Source of the DNA: Pseudomonas viridiflava
Lineage (GTDB): Bacteria; Pseudomonadota; Gammaproteobacteria; Pseudomonadales; Pseudomonadaceae
Length of the DNA stretch: 64,000 bases
Assembly (NCBI RefSeq): GCF_900573885.1
Contig: NZ_UPSE01000565.1
Coordinates: 124,001-188,000 of the forward strand
Direction of reading: 5' to 3'
Positions 1 through 7,973 of this stretch are shown here, one piece after another. The position numbers and the translations under genes were made by a program. Positions within the stretch are counted from its first letter, which is position 1. Each line of letters opens with the position of its first letter. Below the pieces are notes generated by a model. The model worked only from the letters and a program-made list of their open reading frames with translations. It was not told the origin of the DNA and did not search any database.

Positions 1-426
1 GAAATTTTTCTCGAAGGCGTGCACACCTTCTCGCGCTACTTAAGCCGCGCCCTGACCGGCAACGACCCGCTGGACCGGCTGCTGATCTGCTCCGAACAAT
101 TCCTCGCCTTTGGCCTTGAACAGCCCAGCCACTACGACGTGTTTTTCCTCAACCGCACGCCGCACGTAGACCCTGAGGTGGTAGAGCAACTGGCGGCGCT
201 ACGACGCGGCAACTTCCAGATGCTCATCGACCGCATCCGCGAATGCCGCGACGCCAACCTACTGCGCCCCGACACCGACCCAGTCCGCACCGCCACGCTG
301 ATGCTCAGCACCTGCCAAGGGCTCATCACCATGCACCGGTTTGGGTATTTGGGGGACAGTGTTGAGCACTTTCAGAAGATTTATCGGAATACGTTTGGTG
401 GGTTGATGAAGGCGATTTTGGTTTAG
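1..426 (+). CDS. TetR-family regulator, C-terminal part (5' end outside window)
   Basis: The reading frame is open from base 1, so the gene begins upstream and its DNA-binding domain is missing here. The visible 141 codons are all helical and resemble the ligand-binding/dimerisation half of TetR regulators, including a typical stretch near the end with Leu-Ser-Thr-Cys-Gln-Gly-Leu-Ile followed by a short amphipathic tail ending FGGLMKAILV. The effector and target genes cannot be read from this part. It is followed by a repeat-rich gap, so it is probably the last gene of its unit. The family call rests on overall pattern rather than on a diagnostic motif. Confidence 0.6.
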   Translation, partial: EIFLEGVHTFSRYLSRALTGNDPLDRLLICSEQFLAFGLEQPSHYDVFFLNRTPHVDPEVVEQLAALRRGNFQMLIDRIRECRDANLLRPDTDPVRTATLMLSTCQGLITMHRFGYLGDSVEHFQKIYRNTFGGLMKAILV

Positions 427-476
427 CTGGGATGGTTTTTTGTGGGCTATCGGAGGGGACGGTGGGCTTAGTCAAA

Positions 477-800
477 CCATCCGTGGCCTTCGCGGAAATG
501 ACGGTGGACTAAATAAAAACATCCGTCATCCTCGCCAAGGCGGTGGTCCGACAATTCGGGATCCAGAATTGCCCGACGAACACCGTTACCTGAACGACTC
601 TGGATTCCCGCCTTCGCGGGAATGACGGTGGACTAAACAAAAACCCCCGTCATCCTCGCGTACGCGGGGATCCAGAATTGCATGACGAACACCGTAACCT
701 GAAAAACTCTGGATCCCCGCGTGCGCGAGGATGACGGAGGTTTTGGCAGGAGTACCGTTACCTGAAAAACTCTGGATTCCGAATTGCCCGACCAACACCG
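477..800. repeat. Cluster of degenerate inverted repeats (REP/MITE-like)
   Basis: The gap between the TetR gene and the DUF3592 gene is packed with related hairpin units. Half-units reading CCGTCATCCTCGC or its complement GGGAATGACGG occur near 477-505, 523-550, 601-628, 647-676, 708-737 and 769-780. Several are separated by a common spacer containing CCAGAATTGC, GACGAACACCGT and ACCTGAA. No coding potential was seen. The units fold in pairs (523-628 and 647-737), as two-armed mobile REP doublets do. Confidence 0.75.
647..737. repeat. Best-preserved inverted pair of the cluster (30-bp arms)
   Basis: The left arm (647-676) and right arm (708-737) are reverse complements over 30 bp with one mismatch. 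They start CCGTCATCCTCGCG and end CGAGGATGACGG and enclose a 31-bp spacer. The transcript would form a very stable hairpin in either direction. It may also insulate the upstream gene from readthrough, but there is no U-tract. Confidence 0.8.
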
Positions 801-840
801 TCCCCCCGAAAAAACGCCCCCCCCAAGGAGAAAAGGAGCA

Positions 841-1395
841 ATGAAAGTGGGACTATGGATCGCCGCCATCGCACTGACGCTGTCCACCGGCACCGGCTTG
901 TACCTGCTCTGGAAAAGCGCCAGCGCCATGCGCCTGGCCATCAGCGCCGAGCATTGGCCCACCGCCGTGGCCGAGCTAGAAGGCGTCACGCTGAACACTC
1001 ACGCGGACAGCGAAGGCACCAGTACCTATGAGGTCAAGGTTGCGTACCGCTATCAGGTCGCGGGGGCCGACTACCCAGGCAACACGGTGAATTTCGGCTA
1101 CGGCCCCAGCACCGGGCACGCGCAACATGCCAAGCTGCTGGATAAACTGCGCACAGCTAAAACCGTTGAAGTTCATTACAACCCCGCGCGGCCCGAGCAA
1201 TCGAGCATTGGTTTCGGGCCGACGCGTTCGCATTTCATCAACCTGTCGCTGGCGCTCACCTTTGTGCTCGTCTCGCTGGGTTTCGCAGCGACGATTGCCG
1301 CGTTTCAGTCCAGTGATGAACGTCTGCTGGCGCGCATTAAAATTATCCAACCGGCAGCGCAAACGCCCTCGCCGAGTCCAGAGCAAACACGATGA
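841..1395 (+). CDS. DUF3592-type membrane protein
   Basis: This 184-residue protein has an N-terminal membrane segment (about residues 5-22, with GLWIAAIALTLSTGTGLYLL), a soluble central domain of about 110 residues and a second membrane segment near residues 140-160. The central part, with WPTAVAELEGV, then YRYQVAGADYPGNTV and VEVHYNPARPEQS, matches the DUF3592 pattern as I know it. That family is widespread, membrane-anchored and of unknown function. The start at 841 follows a strong purine-rich AAGGAGAAAAGGAG site; the open frame extends further upstream without one. The stop overlaps the start of the next small gene (ATGA), so the two are translated together. Confidence 0.7.
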   Translation: MKVGLWIAAIALTLSTGTGLYLLWKSASAMRLAISAEHWPTAVAELEGVTLNTHADSEGTSTYEVKVAYRYQVAGADYPGNTVNFGYGPSTGHAQHAKLLDKLRTAKTVEVHYNPARPEQSSIGFGPTRSHFINLSLALTFVLVSLGFAATIAAFQSSDERLLARIKIIQPAAQTPSPSPEQTR

Positions 1396-1565
1396 ACCGC
1401 CGCAAAAAAATCAATCAGCTGCTCAAAGCCCACGCGAAAAAGGCCAGCGCCAAACTCGCGCCGAAAAGTAAGCCGAAATACATCAGCAAAGCTGACCGCG
1501 GGAAGCTCGCGGCCGAGGCTGAAAGCGCTGCGGAGCAGAGTAACGAAGCGCACAACGAGGGCTGA
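1392..1565 (+). CDS. DUF2986-like small basic protein
   Basis: This 57-residue protein is very lysine-rich at its N-terminus (MNRRKKINQLLKAHAKKA) and has the stretch KLAPKSKPKYISKADR before an acidic/alanine tail. The pattern matches the DUF2986 family of small Pseudomonas and other gamma-proteobacterial proteins, whose function is not known. The ATG overlaps the stop codon of the upstream DUF3592 gene by four bases, which supports both its reality and translational coupling. The gene ends two bases before the convergent acetyltransferase gene. Confidence 0.7.
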   Translation: MNRRKKINQLLKAHAKKASAKLAPKSKPKYISKADRGKLAAEAESAAEQSNEAHNEG

Positions 1566-1566
1566 C

Positions 1567-1998
1567 TCAGCCGAGGGTTTTCTTCAGGAAAAACCGTGAC
1601 CGGCCTTTAGGAAATTCCGGCAATTCGCCAAACACGGCATACCCGTGGCGCTGGTAAAGCGCCAGTGCGTCGGGGTTAAACGTGTCCAGCCAGGCGCCGT
1701 GGCAGCCGCGCTTCAGCGCTTGCTGCTCCGCCGCTTCCAGCAGCTGGCCGCCGTATCCTTGGCCGCGAAGTGCTTTAGGCACCCAGAGCTTTTCGATAAA
1801 CAACCAGCCCCACGCCGTATAGCCGCTCAAGCCGCCGAGTACCTCGTCTGGTGCGTCGCCACCGCGGAGCAGAACGGCCAGGGGCTGGTTGCCGGAAGCG
1901 CCCACGTCGCCTTCGTTAAACGCTCGCAACCCATCGAGAATCAACTGCTGGGCCTCGGCGCTTGGTGAGTCGGAAACATCCAGGGTGATCGGTTTCAT
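1567..1998 (-). CDS. GNAT-family N-acetyltransferase
   Basis: At 143 residues this is a normal length for a single GNAT domain. The acetyl-CoA loop is visible as LRGQGYGGQLLEAAEQQA (the Q/R-x-x-G-x-G/A motif), preceded by the beta strand FIEKLWVPKALRG and followed by GAWLDTFNPDALALYQRHGY, the usual late beta strands and the Tyr that can act as general acid. The substrate is unknown; it probably acetylates a small amine or protein N-terminus in the cytoplasm. The start codon overlaps the stop of the upstream LysE gene (ATGA), so the two form one operon. This suggests a link between amino-acid or metabolite export and acetylation, but that is inference. Confidence 0.85.
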   Translation of the reverse strand: MKPITLDVSDSPSAEAQQLILDGLRAFNEGDVGASGNQPLAVLLRGGDAPDEVLGGLSGYTAWGWLFIEKLWVPKALRGQGYGGQLLEAAEQQALKRGCHGAWLDTFNPDALALYQRHGYAVFGELPEFPKGRSRFFLKKTLG

Positions 1999-2645
1999 GG
2001 CCTGCCCTCCACGCCGCCTGTTAACAGTAGATTTATGCCCGCCGCCGCAAATACCAGTGCCAGCGCGCCTTCAATCCAGCGCCGCGCATGGCGGTAGGCG
2101 TGCACCATGGGCGCGGTGGAGAAGATCAGCGCGTAGCCGCCGAAAATACTCACGCTCAGCACCGCGCAGGCGCCCAAGGTGACGACCACAGTCGAGAGCG
2201 TGGCGCCGGGCCCCAGACCGAGGGTCATGGTGGCTATCCAGCTCAAAATCGCTTTCGGGTTGGTGAGGTGCATCAGCAAGCCTTGTCTGTACAAGGTCGC
2301 GCCGCAAACAGCCGGAGCGGCCGCCAGTGCTTGTTCATGCTGCGCTTGCGAGGTGAGCGCCGAGCGCCCGGCTTTAAAGGCGAGGAATAACAAGTACGCG
2401 CCGCCGATGATCTTCAGCACACCGATGGCTTGCGCATAGGTGGTTAGCAACGCCGAAACGCCGGACGCCGCCATCACGCCCCAGAAAAACGAGCCGCTGA
2501 TAATGCCCGCCGCCAGCATCAGCGCTGGCCGCCGCCCTCGGTGCATAGCCACGCCCATGATGCGCATGTTGCTTGGGCCGGGGCTGGCGGCGCCGAGGGT
2601 GTACACGGTGAGCACCAGCAGCAGGTGGTGGAAGTCGAAAGCCAT
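1995..2645 (-). CDS. LysE/RhtB-family amino-acid or metabolite exporter
   Basis: This 216-residue inner-membrane protein has about six hydrophobic segments. It shows the family N-terminus TLGAASPGPSNMRIMGVAMHRGRR, where SPGP is the LysE/RhtB hallmark, and the conserved LTNPKAILSW segment at mid-protein. Family members export amino acids, homoserine lactones or related compounds using the proton gradient. The substrate here is not predictable. It is co-transcribed with and coupled to the GNAT acetyltransferase downstream. Confidence 0.88.
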   Translation of the reverse strand: MAFDFHHLLLVLTVYTLGAASPGPSNMRIMGVAMHRGRRPALMLAAGIISGSFFWGVMAASGVSALLTTYAQAIGVLKIIGGAYLLFLAFKAGRSALTSQAQHEQALAAAPAVCGATLYRQGLLMHLTNPKAILSWIATMTLGLGPGATLSTVVVTLGACAVLSVSIFGGYALIFSTAPMVHAYRHARRWIEGALALVFAAAGINLLLTGGVEGRP

Positions 2646-2721
2646 GGGCCGCGCCTATCAAGCGAATGAGCAGGCCGAACAAGTATCACGACGCCAGAGG
2701 TCGCTGCCAGACACAGATGCC

Positions 2722-3411
2722 TCAGTAAAACTCGACCATCTGTGTGTCTATGCGGGCGCCGGGCATCATCTTTTGCAGCCCGTCGATCAACGCATCGCCG
2801 GCCGCTTGCAACGCCTCGCCAGGCATGGGCGGCAGCGCTTCGAGGACGAACCACATGCGCGTGGCCGTGCAATCCAGGCGGGTGCGCACGCCTTGGCGCC
2901 AGTTCCAGCGCCGGCAGGTAACACCGACATCGTCGCGCCAGATCACTTCGCCTTTGTCCGGCGACTCGTTGGCCGGCGCGCCGTCTTTCAGGGTGTCGAA
3001 CAGCTCGGTGCCATCGGCAACGGTCAAGCGCGGCGGCCCCACATAGGCGGCCAGGTTTTCGCCGCCTACCGGCACGGCGAATTGCAGGCTGATGGCGTTG
3101 TACAAATCCACCACCGGATCGATGCTCGGCAACGTGCCGTCGCGCAGCACGCGCTTGCGCAGTGCTTCAGCCGAACACGGCGTGCGCTGCGGTTTGGCGC
3201 CGAACAGGCGAAAGGTGTCCGCCCAGGCGGCCAGGTGCGCTTCGGCCCACGCAGGGCCGCCGGCCAGCAAGGCAGCGCAGGCCTCACGCATGGCGTCAGC
3301 GGCCACCTGCGGCTGGGTGATGGGCGCGGCTTCAACGCTAATGCTTAGCGCCCGGAAACCCGGCGCGAGGGTGGCGATTTCGGCGTCGAGAACAGGCAAG
3401 ACCAGTGACAT
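2722..3411 (-). CDS. B3/B4 tRNA-binding-domain protein (PheT editing-domain homologue)
   Basis: This 229-residue soluble protein shows the pattern of free-standing B3/B4 domains of phenylalanyl-tRNA synthetase beta subunits. The signature parts are LPSIDPVVDLYNAISLQFAVPVGGENL, then DGTELFDTLKDG and ANESPDKGEVIWRDD near the middle, and the terminal TATRMWFVLEALP. In PheRS this fold clears Tyr wrongly attached to tRNA; free-standing copies may be trans-editing factors, which is not shown here. The start at 3411 was chosen because it follows GGGAGAG at a good distance, whereas the frame open to 3465 has no such site. Confidence 0.72.
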   Translation of the reverse strand: MSLVLPVLDAEIATLAPGFRALSISVEAAPITQPQVAADAMREACAALLAGGPAWAEAHLAAWADTFRLFGAKPQRTPCSAEALRKRVLRDGTLPSIDPVVDLYNAISLQFAVPVGGENLAAYVGPPRLTVADGTELFDTLKDGAPANESPDKGEVIWRDDVGVTCRRWNWRQGVRTRLDCTATRMWFVLEALPPMPGEALQAAGDALIDGLQKMMPGARIDTQMVEFY

Positions 3412-3582
3412 GTGAACTCTCCCACTCAGCGGCGTTTGAGGTTGCGCATGGCGTAACAGCCCCATGCCGCGTCGAGGGTACGGAGCGTGTGAACCAAGGC
3501 GTGGATTCGGTGTTTCAACGGCGTTTTCCTCAGCAAAAGTAAGACCAGGTTCGGCCAGCCCGGTGAATCCTCGCTGCTGAAG

Positions 3583-3613
3583 ACCATCAGGTCTAATGAT
3601 TAGACCTGATGGT
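3583..3613. repeat. Perfect 31-bp palindrome
   Basis: ACCATCAGGTCTAAT at 3583-3597 is followed by one base and its exact reverse complement at 3599-3613. It lies 25 bp beyond the stop of the diguanylate cyclase gene and about 170 bp upstream of the B3/B4 gene. There is no U-tract on either side, so it is not a standard terminator. A dimeric-repressor operator (GntR-like half sites) or a simple stem-loop are both possible. Confidence 0.8.
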
Positions 3614-3637
3614 GTATTAGTTTTTCTTATTTCGCGC

Positions 3638-4678
3638 TTATGCAGTCGTCAATGCGGAAGCGGCCATGGCGAAGCGATTCTTGCCGTGGTGCTTGGCCTC
3701 ATAAAGCGCCCGATCGGCGCGGCGCATCAGGCTGAACAGGGTTTCGTCCGGCAGATGCTCCGCCACGCCAATGCTGATGGACAACGTGACGCCTACCACC
3801 GGCCGGGCATTCACGGCATCCACAATCTGCTGCGCCAGTGCGCGCGCCGCGTCTGCGCCGGCGAGCTGAGCGGCCACGGCGAATTCTTCGCCACCAAGCC
3901 GGGCGACGTTATGGCCTTCGGTCTGCTCGCTAAGCACCCTGGCCACGTCCACTAACACCTTGTCGCCCACATCGTGGCCGTGCCCGTCGTTGATTTTTTT
4001 GAAGTCATCGATATCGAGCATCAGGAAAAACAGCGGCACGCGGGCAGCGCCAGCGTTAACGGTGGCAGTCAGGCGCTGGATAAAGGCCCGGCGATTGGGC
4101 AGCCCGGTGAGGGTGTCGCGGTACGCCATGTCGTGCAGTTGGCGTTGCAGGTCGAACACATCTTTACGCGTGCGGCACAGCGTGGTGCAGACCATGGTGG
4201 CGATCATCAGGCTGGCGGCGATCAGCATCAGCGTAAGGGTCAGGTCGAGCTGCCGGTCGAAGCCCGGTTGCACCACGGCAAACAGCGTGGCCCACACCGC
4301 AATGCCGGTGCTTAGTGCGTGGCCCGGGTGGGCGTGCATCGCCGACACCGGCAAGCTGAATACCAGGCCGATGGGCAGAAACCAGATGGCGGAATTGCCA
4401 ATGGCATTGGCCAGCGCACCGAGGCAGGCAGTGCAGGCGCACACCAGCAGCAGGCCGCTGAGCCAGAGTTGCTGCGTGCTGCGCGCTCGCCAGGTAAGCA
4501 CGCAGATGACCGCCGAAACCAGGCTGAAGCCGTACAGCAGCGGTGAAATGCCGTGGCTTGCATCGGCCACTACCAGCACGATCAGGCAGACCGCGACGGC
4601 CAGTATTTCGCTGGAAACCACCAGCGGGCGCAATTGAGCGAAGGACTTCTGCTCAAGGCTTTCTTCGGTTCCGTGCAC
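3638..4678 (-). CDS. Membrane-anchored GGDEF diguanylate cyclase
   Basis: The 346-residue protein has about six membrane segments between residues 20 and 170, then a linker helix and a complete GGDEF domain (residues 185-340). Catalytic features are present: DTLTGLPNRRAF at the domain start, the metal-binding DIDDFKKIND, and GGEEF at 262-266. It should make cyclic di-GMP from GTP at the inner membrane in response to an unknown signal. The inhibitory RxxD site expected nine residues before GGEEF is replaced by Thr253 and His256, so product inhibition through that site is unlikely. The start is GTG with only a weak ribosome-binding site, so the true start may differ by a few codons. Confidence 0.92.
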   Translation of the reverse strand: MHGTEESLEQKSFAQLRPLVVSSEILAVAVCLIVLVVADASHGISPLLYGFSLVSAVICVLTWRARSTQQLWLSGLLLVCACTACLGALANAIGNSAIWFLPIGLVFSLPVSAMHAHPGHALSTGIAVWATLFAVVQPGFDRQLDLTLTLMLIAASLMIATMVCTTLCRTRKDVFDLQRQLHDMAYRDTLTGLPNRRAFIQRLTATVNAGAARVPLFFLMLDIDDFKKINDGHGHDVGDKVLVDVARVLSEQTEGHNVARLGGEEFAVAAQLAGADAARALAQQIVDAVNARPVVGVTLSISIGVAEHLPDETLFSLMRRADRALYEAKHHGKNRFAMAASALTTA

Positions 4679-4777
4679 GCTTACTACCAGAAAGAACGGT
4701 CGGGGCGCCCATGGTAGCCGAGCGGTGAGGCCGGCTCACCTCGTTTCTCCGGTGAACCGGCACACGCCCTCACCCGC

Positions 4778-6814
4778 TCAGAAATCCACCGTCAGCCCCG
4801 CATACACCGCGCGACCGTCGGCCGGCGCATGCAGGGACTGCTGAACGCTGGCGGTGGCGTCGTACCACACGTATTCGCTGTAGCGGTTGGTGAGGTTTTT
4901 CACTTGCAGATCGACGCTCACGTCGGCGCTGATGCGGTAGTTGGCACCGAGGTTGAGCAAGGCGAAGTCGCCGTACTTGCCGGTGCTGTTGGTGCGTTCC
5001 AGGTAGTAGTCGCTTTGCCCGTTGACCCACGCGGAAAGCTGCAACGCTTCGCTGGCCTGGTAGGTGGAACCCAGGGCGTACAGGTGATGGGGAACGTGGT
5101 CCATTTCCTGGCCTTTGCTGGCGGGCAGGTTGGGGTTGGGTTTGAGAATTTCCGAGAACTGCCGTGAGTACGACAGCCAGACGCTGGTGGCTTCGGTGGG
5201 GTACAGGTTGACCTGGATGTCATAGCCACGGCGAAGGGTTTCGCCGACGTTTTCCGAGTCGCCGACGGCGTCGTTGAGCTTGCGCTGCACCTCGTCCGAG
5301 GCTTTCTGCTCCCAGTAGGCGATGCGCCCGTCCAGCCACGACGCCGGGTTGAATTTCAGCCCGGTTTCCCAGCCGTCGTTGATCGAGGGGTTGAGGTCGT
5401 CGCGCTGGCTGGCCAGGCGGTAGCTGGCCGAACCGACGCCGATCTGAAAGCTACGGCCCCAATTGGCGTACAGGCTGGCGTGCTCCCACGGGGCATACAC
5501 CACGCTGATTTTCGGCTGGCGGATCAGGCCGTAGTCGTTGACGTCGGCGCGCTCGCCGGTGAGCTCGTTGGTGTAGTCGCCGAACACCTTGTCCACGCGA
5601 TACGCCGGGACGATTTTCAGCGACTCGATCGGCTCGATTACCGCCTGAACATAGCCACCGACCACATCCAGGTCGAACTGCTGATCACGGGTTTGCGCGC
5701 TGCGGATGCGTTGAGTGGTGCGGTAGCGGCGGCTTTGGTTTTCCTGGCGCTGCACGTCGGCACCGCCTTCCAGGGCAAAGCCATGCAGATGGTCCACTTC
5801 CGGGCGCCAGGTCAGGGTGCTGAGGGCGCCGTACTGTCGCTCATCCGCCACCCGTTCCTGCTGGGAAACGCTGCGCCAGTATTGGGTCCAGCGTTGGTCT
5901 TTGAAGGTATTCAGGTACGCCTTGCTGGCCCACGACAGGTCGTGTTCCAGGTTGATATCCAGGTGCAGGCTGGCCTGGTGCATTTCCCGGTTGCCCTGGT
6001 CGGTGGCGTTGTTGGCGTAAGAACTGCGCGGATCATCGTGGGCGTCGCGGCGGCTCAGGTAACCGGCTTCGTCTGCGTCGCCCTGGTAGTGGCGCAGGAT
6101 CAGGCCGGCGCGCCAGGCCTCTTCATCGGCGGTGTAGAACCATTTGCCGGCAAAGCTCTGGCGGTCGGCGTTGGCGTGGTCGCGGTAGCCGTCGCTTTGC
6201 TGGTAGGCGAGGAAATAGTTCTGGCTCCAGTTGCCGCTTTCGAGCCCTTTGACCACTTGCACTTCCCGGGTATCAAAGCTGCCGTAACGCACCCGCAGCT
6301 TGCCGTCGTTGCCGCCGATGCGGGTGTTGATGCTGGCGTTGCCGGCGATGTTGTGCAGGCCGTAGCGCGGGTCGTTGGTGCCGCGCACCACTTCAATGCT
6401 GTCGATATCCAGCGGAAACACCATGTCGATAAAGGGCATGTTGCCGTCGTTGGTGTTGCTGGGAATGCCGTCGATCAGCAGCTTCACGGCATTCACTTCG
6501 CCTTCGCCATTGAAGCCACGAAACGACAACTTGCCCGAGGTAGTGCCCTGGTTGAATTGGGTGAGCATCACGCCGGGCACGCGGTTGAACAGCTCCCAGC
6601 TGTATTGCACCGGCTGCTGTTCAATGATGTCGCTGCCGACCACATCGACCGAGCTGAGAATATTGCGGCTGGCCAGCGGGCCGGCGTCTGGCGCGGTGAC
6701 ATTTACGGCGCCGAGGGTCAGGGTTGAATCGCCTGGCGTGGCGGCATAAGCCAGGGCGGGAACCAGTAGAAACAGGCCGCTGAACGAGCGGAAAAACACA
6801 GGTGAATTAGCCAT
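4778..6814 (-). CDS. TonB-dependent outer-membrane receptor
   Basis: This 678-residue protein has a signal peptide ending near ALAYA (residue 24), a short TonB-box-like stretch LGAVNVTA, a plug domain with LLIDGIPSNTNDGN and IEVVRGTNDPRYG, and a barrel ending in an aromatic residue (LTVDF). It takes up a metal chelate or other nutrient through the outer membrane with energy from TonB. There is no N-terminal signalling (STN) domain, so it should not work with a FecI/FecR pair. The upstream genes, a DUF2946 protein and an AraC regulator on the same strand, suggest a metal-related operon. DUF2946 genes often sit near copper or iron uptake genes in pseudomonads. The substrate is not readable. Confidence 0.9.
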   Translation of the reverse strand: MANSPVFFRSFSGLFLLVPALAYAATPGDSTLTLGAVNVTAPDAGPLASRNILSSVDVVGSDIIEQQPVQYSWELFNRVPGVMLTQFNQGTTSGKLSFRGFNGEGEVNAVKLLIDGIPSNTNDGNMPFIDMVFPLDIDSIEVVRGTNDPRYGLHNIAGNASINTRIGGNDGKLRVRYGSFDTREVQVVKGLESGNWSQNYFLAYQQSDGYRDHANADRQSFAGKWFYTADEEAWRAGLILRHYQGDADEAGYLSRRDAHDDPRSSYANNATDQGNREMHQASLHLDINLEHDLSWASKAYLNTFKDQRWTQYWRSVSQQERVADERQYGALSTLTWRPEVDHLHGFALEGGADVQRQENQSRRYRTTQRIRSAQTRDQQFDLDVVGGYVQAVIEPIESLKIVPAYRVDKVFGDYTNELTGERADVNDYGLIRQPKISVVYAPWEHASLYANWGRSFQIGVGSASYRLASQRDDLNPSINDGWETGLKFNPASWLDGRIAYWEQKASDEVQRKLNDAVGDSENVGETLRRGYDIQVNLYPTEATSVWLSYSRQFSEILKPNPNLPASKGQEMDHVPHHLYALGSTYQASEALQLSAWVNGQSDYYLERTNSTGKYGDFALLNLGANYRISADVSVDLQVKNLTNRYSEYVWYDATASVQQSLHAPADGRAVYAGLTVDF

Positions 6815-6903
6815 CGAATGAAATCCTGAAAAGCCAGATAAGCGGGCGCACGTTTCCTGCGAAACGGCGCGTCAACAAAGCGCGGCAAGGCGCGCGGGGC
6901 AGT

Positions 6904-7290
6904 TCAGGCGATGGGTGGAGCGCGGGGGTTGAGTGAGGGCCAGCCATGGCGCGGTGACGGTTGCGCGAAGCTGCGAACGACGATGGGCGCAACGCTGCGG
7001 GCGGGCACGTAATCCAGGGACCAGGCGCTGGCATTGACCGCCACCGCCGCCGCAAACGAGGAACACAGCGGGCAACTGACCTGGTCGAGATGAACGCTTT
7101 GCGCGTCCGAGCCGGTCAGCTGCAAACCTGCACCGCTGTCCGCCGACACCGAGCAAAAGCCGCCACCCAGACCGCTGAGGTTCAGCGCGCTCATCTGGCC
7201 GTGGTGAATACCGCAGGCGAACAGACTGAACAGCACGCTGGCGTACAGCAGCCAGGCAGTCAGTGAGCGAGTGTGGCGGGCCATTTTCAT
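6904..7290 (-). CDS. DUF2946 family protein
   Basis: This 128-residue protein begins MKMARHTRSLTAWLLYASVL, a signal or membrane segment typical of the family, followed by ACGIHHGQM and, further on, the conserved CPLCSSFAAAVAV motif. The His and Cys residues could bind metal. The start at 7290 places this segment at the true N-terminus; the frame is open much further upstream but that extension overlaps the AraC gene. It lies 89 bp upstream of the TonB receptor on the same strand, which is the usual neighbourhood of DUF2946 proteins. Function is unknown; a role in copper handling is inference from context. Confidence 0.75.
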   Translation of the reverse strand: MKMARHTRSLTAWLLYASVLFSLFACGIHHGQMSALNLSGLGGGFCSVSADSGAGLQLTGSDAQSVHLDQVSCPLCSSFAAAVAVNASAWSLDYVPARSVAPIVVRSFAQPSPRHGWPSLNPRAPPIA

Positions 7291-7382
7291 GGGGCGCGAC
7301 TCTAGCACCGCGCTCTGGCATCGAACAGGCAGCGCAGTGGGCGCAATTGCCGCAGGTGGAATGCGTGCGCCCTGCCCTGCGT

Positions 7383-7808
7383 TTACATCGACGCGTATTG
7401 CACAGCTGCCGTACCCGAACGCCAGGCGCTCGGGTTGGTGCCTTCGGTTTTCAGAAAGGTACGGCAGAAATGCGCCTGATCGCAGAAGCCGCACTCGGCG
7501 CCAATCTGGGTCAGGCTCTTGTCGGAGTGGGCGATCAACTGCTTGGCCTGGGCGATGCGTTGCTGGTGAATCCACTCTTGCGGCGACAAGCCGGTGCTGC
7601 GTTTGAATGCGCGGGAGAAGTGGCTGCGCGACATGGCGCAAGCCTCTGCCAATTGCGGCACGGTTAATCGACAACCGAGATTTTCCGCAATCATCTGTTT
7701 GGCCAATCGTTCGCGCCAGGGCGACAAACCACCGATTACTTGAGTCTGTTTGGGCTGTTCAAAATGATCAACCGTGGGCAAAACACAGGCGCGCGAAAGA
7801 CTCGCCAT
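7383..7808 (-). CDS. Short AraC-family regulator (DNA-binding domain only)
   Basis: The 141-residue protein is almost entirely the double helix-turn-helix of AraC regulators. The first HTH is TVPQLAEACAMSRSHFSRAFKRSTGLSPQEW and the second has SLTQIGAECGFCDQAHFCRTF followed by EGTNPSAWR. There is no room for a ligand-binding domain beyond a 35-residue leader, so signal sensing must be through another partner or through its abundance. The start at 7808 follows AGGAGG. It faces the DUF2946 and TonB receptor genes and probably controls them. Confidence 0.88.
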   Translation of the reverse strand: MASLSRACVLPTVDHFEQPKQTQVIGGLSPWRERLAKQMIAENLGCRLTVPQLAEACAMSRSHFSRAFKRSTGLSPQEWIHQQRIAQAKQLIAHSDKSLTQIGAECGFCDQAHFCRTFLKTEGTNPSAWRSGTAAVQYASM

Positions 7809-7973
7809 AACAGATCCTCCTGAAATGGATATAAGGATTGGGTGCACAAATAATTCGGCAGAAGTTCCAGGGCGACTGGCTTGCGAGCCGCGGTACTGCT
7901 GGCGTCCGCTGCTGATCAGCGCGGCGCTCGTTATGTATTGTTTATCGCTGTTTGTTGTTTCAGAACGGCTATT

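Noticed and set aside
5480..6727. Plus-strand frame opposite the TonB receptor
   Set aside because: Shadow of the receptor gene; the receptor shows signal peptide, plug and barrel features, this one shows none.
5000..6800. Possible Fur-type boxes near the TonB receptors
   Set aside because: No AT-rich 19-bp palindrome matching the Fur pattern was found upstream of either receptor operon.
7291..7674. N-terminal extension of the DUF2946 frame to 7674
   Set aside because: It would overlap the AraC gene and place the signal segment in mid-protein.
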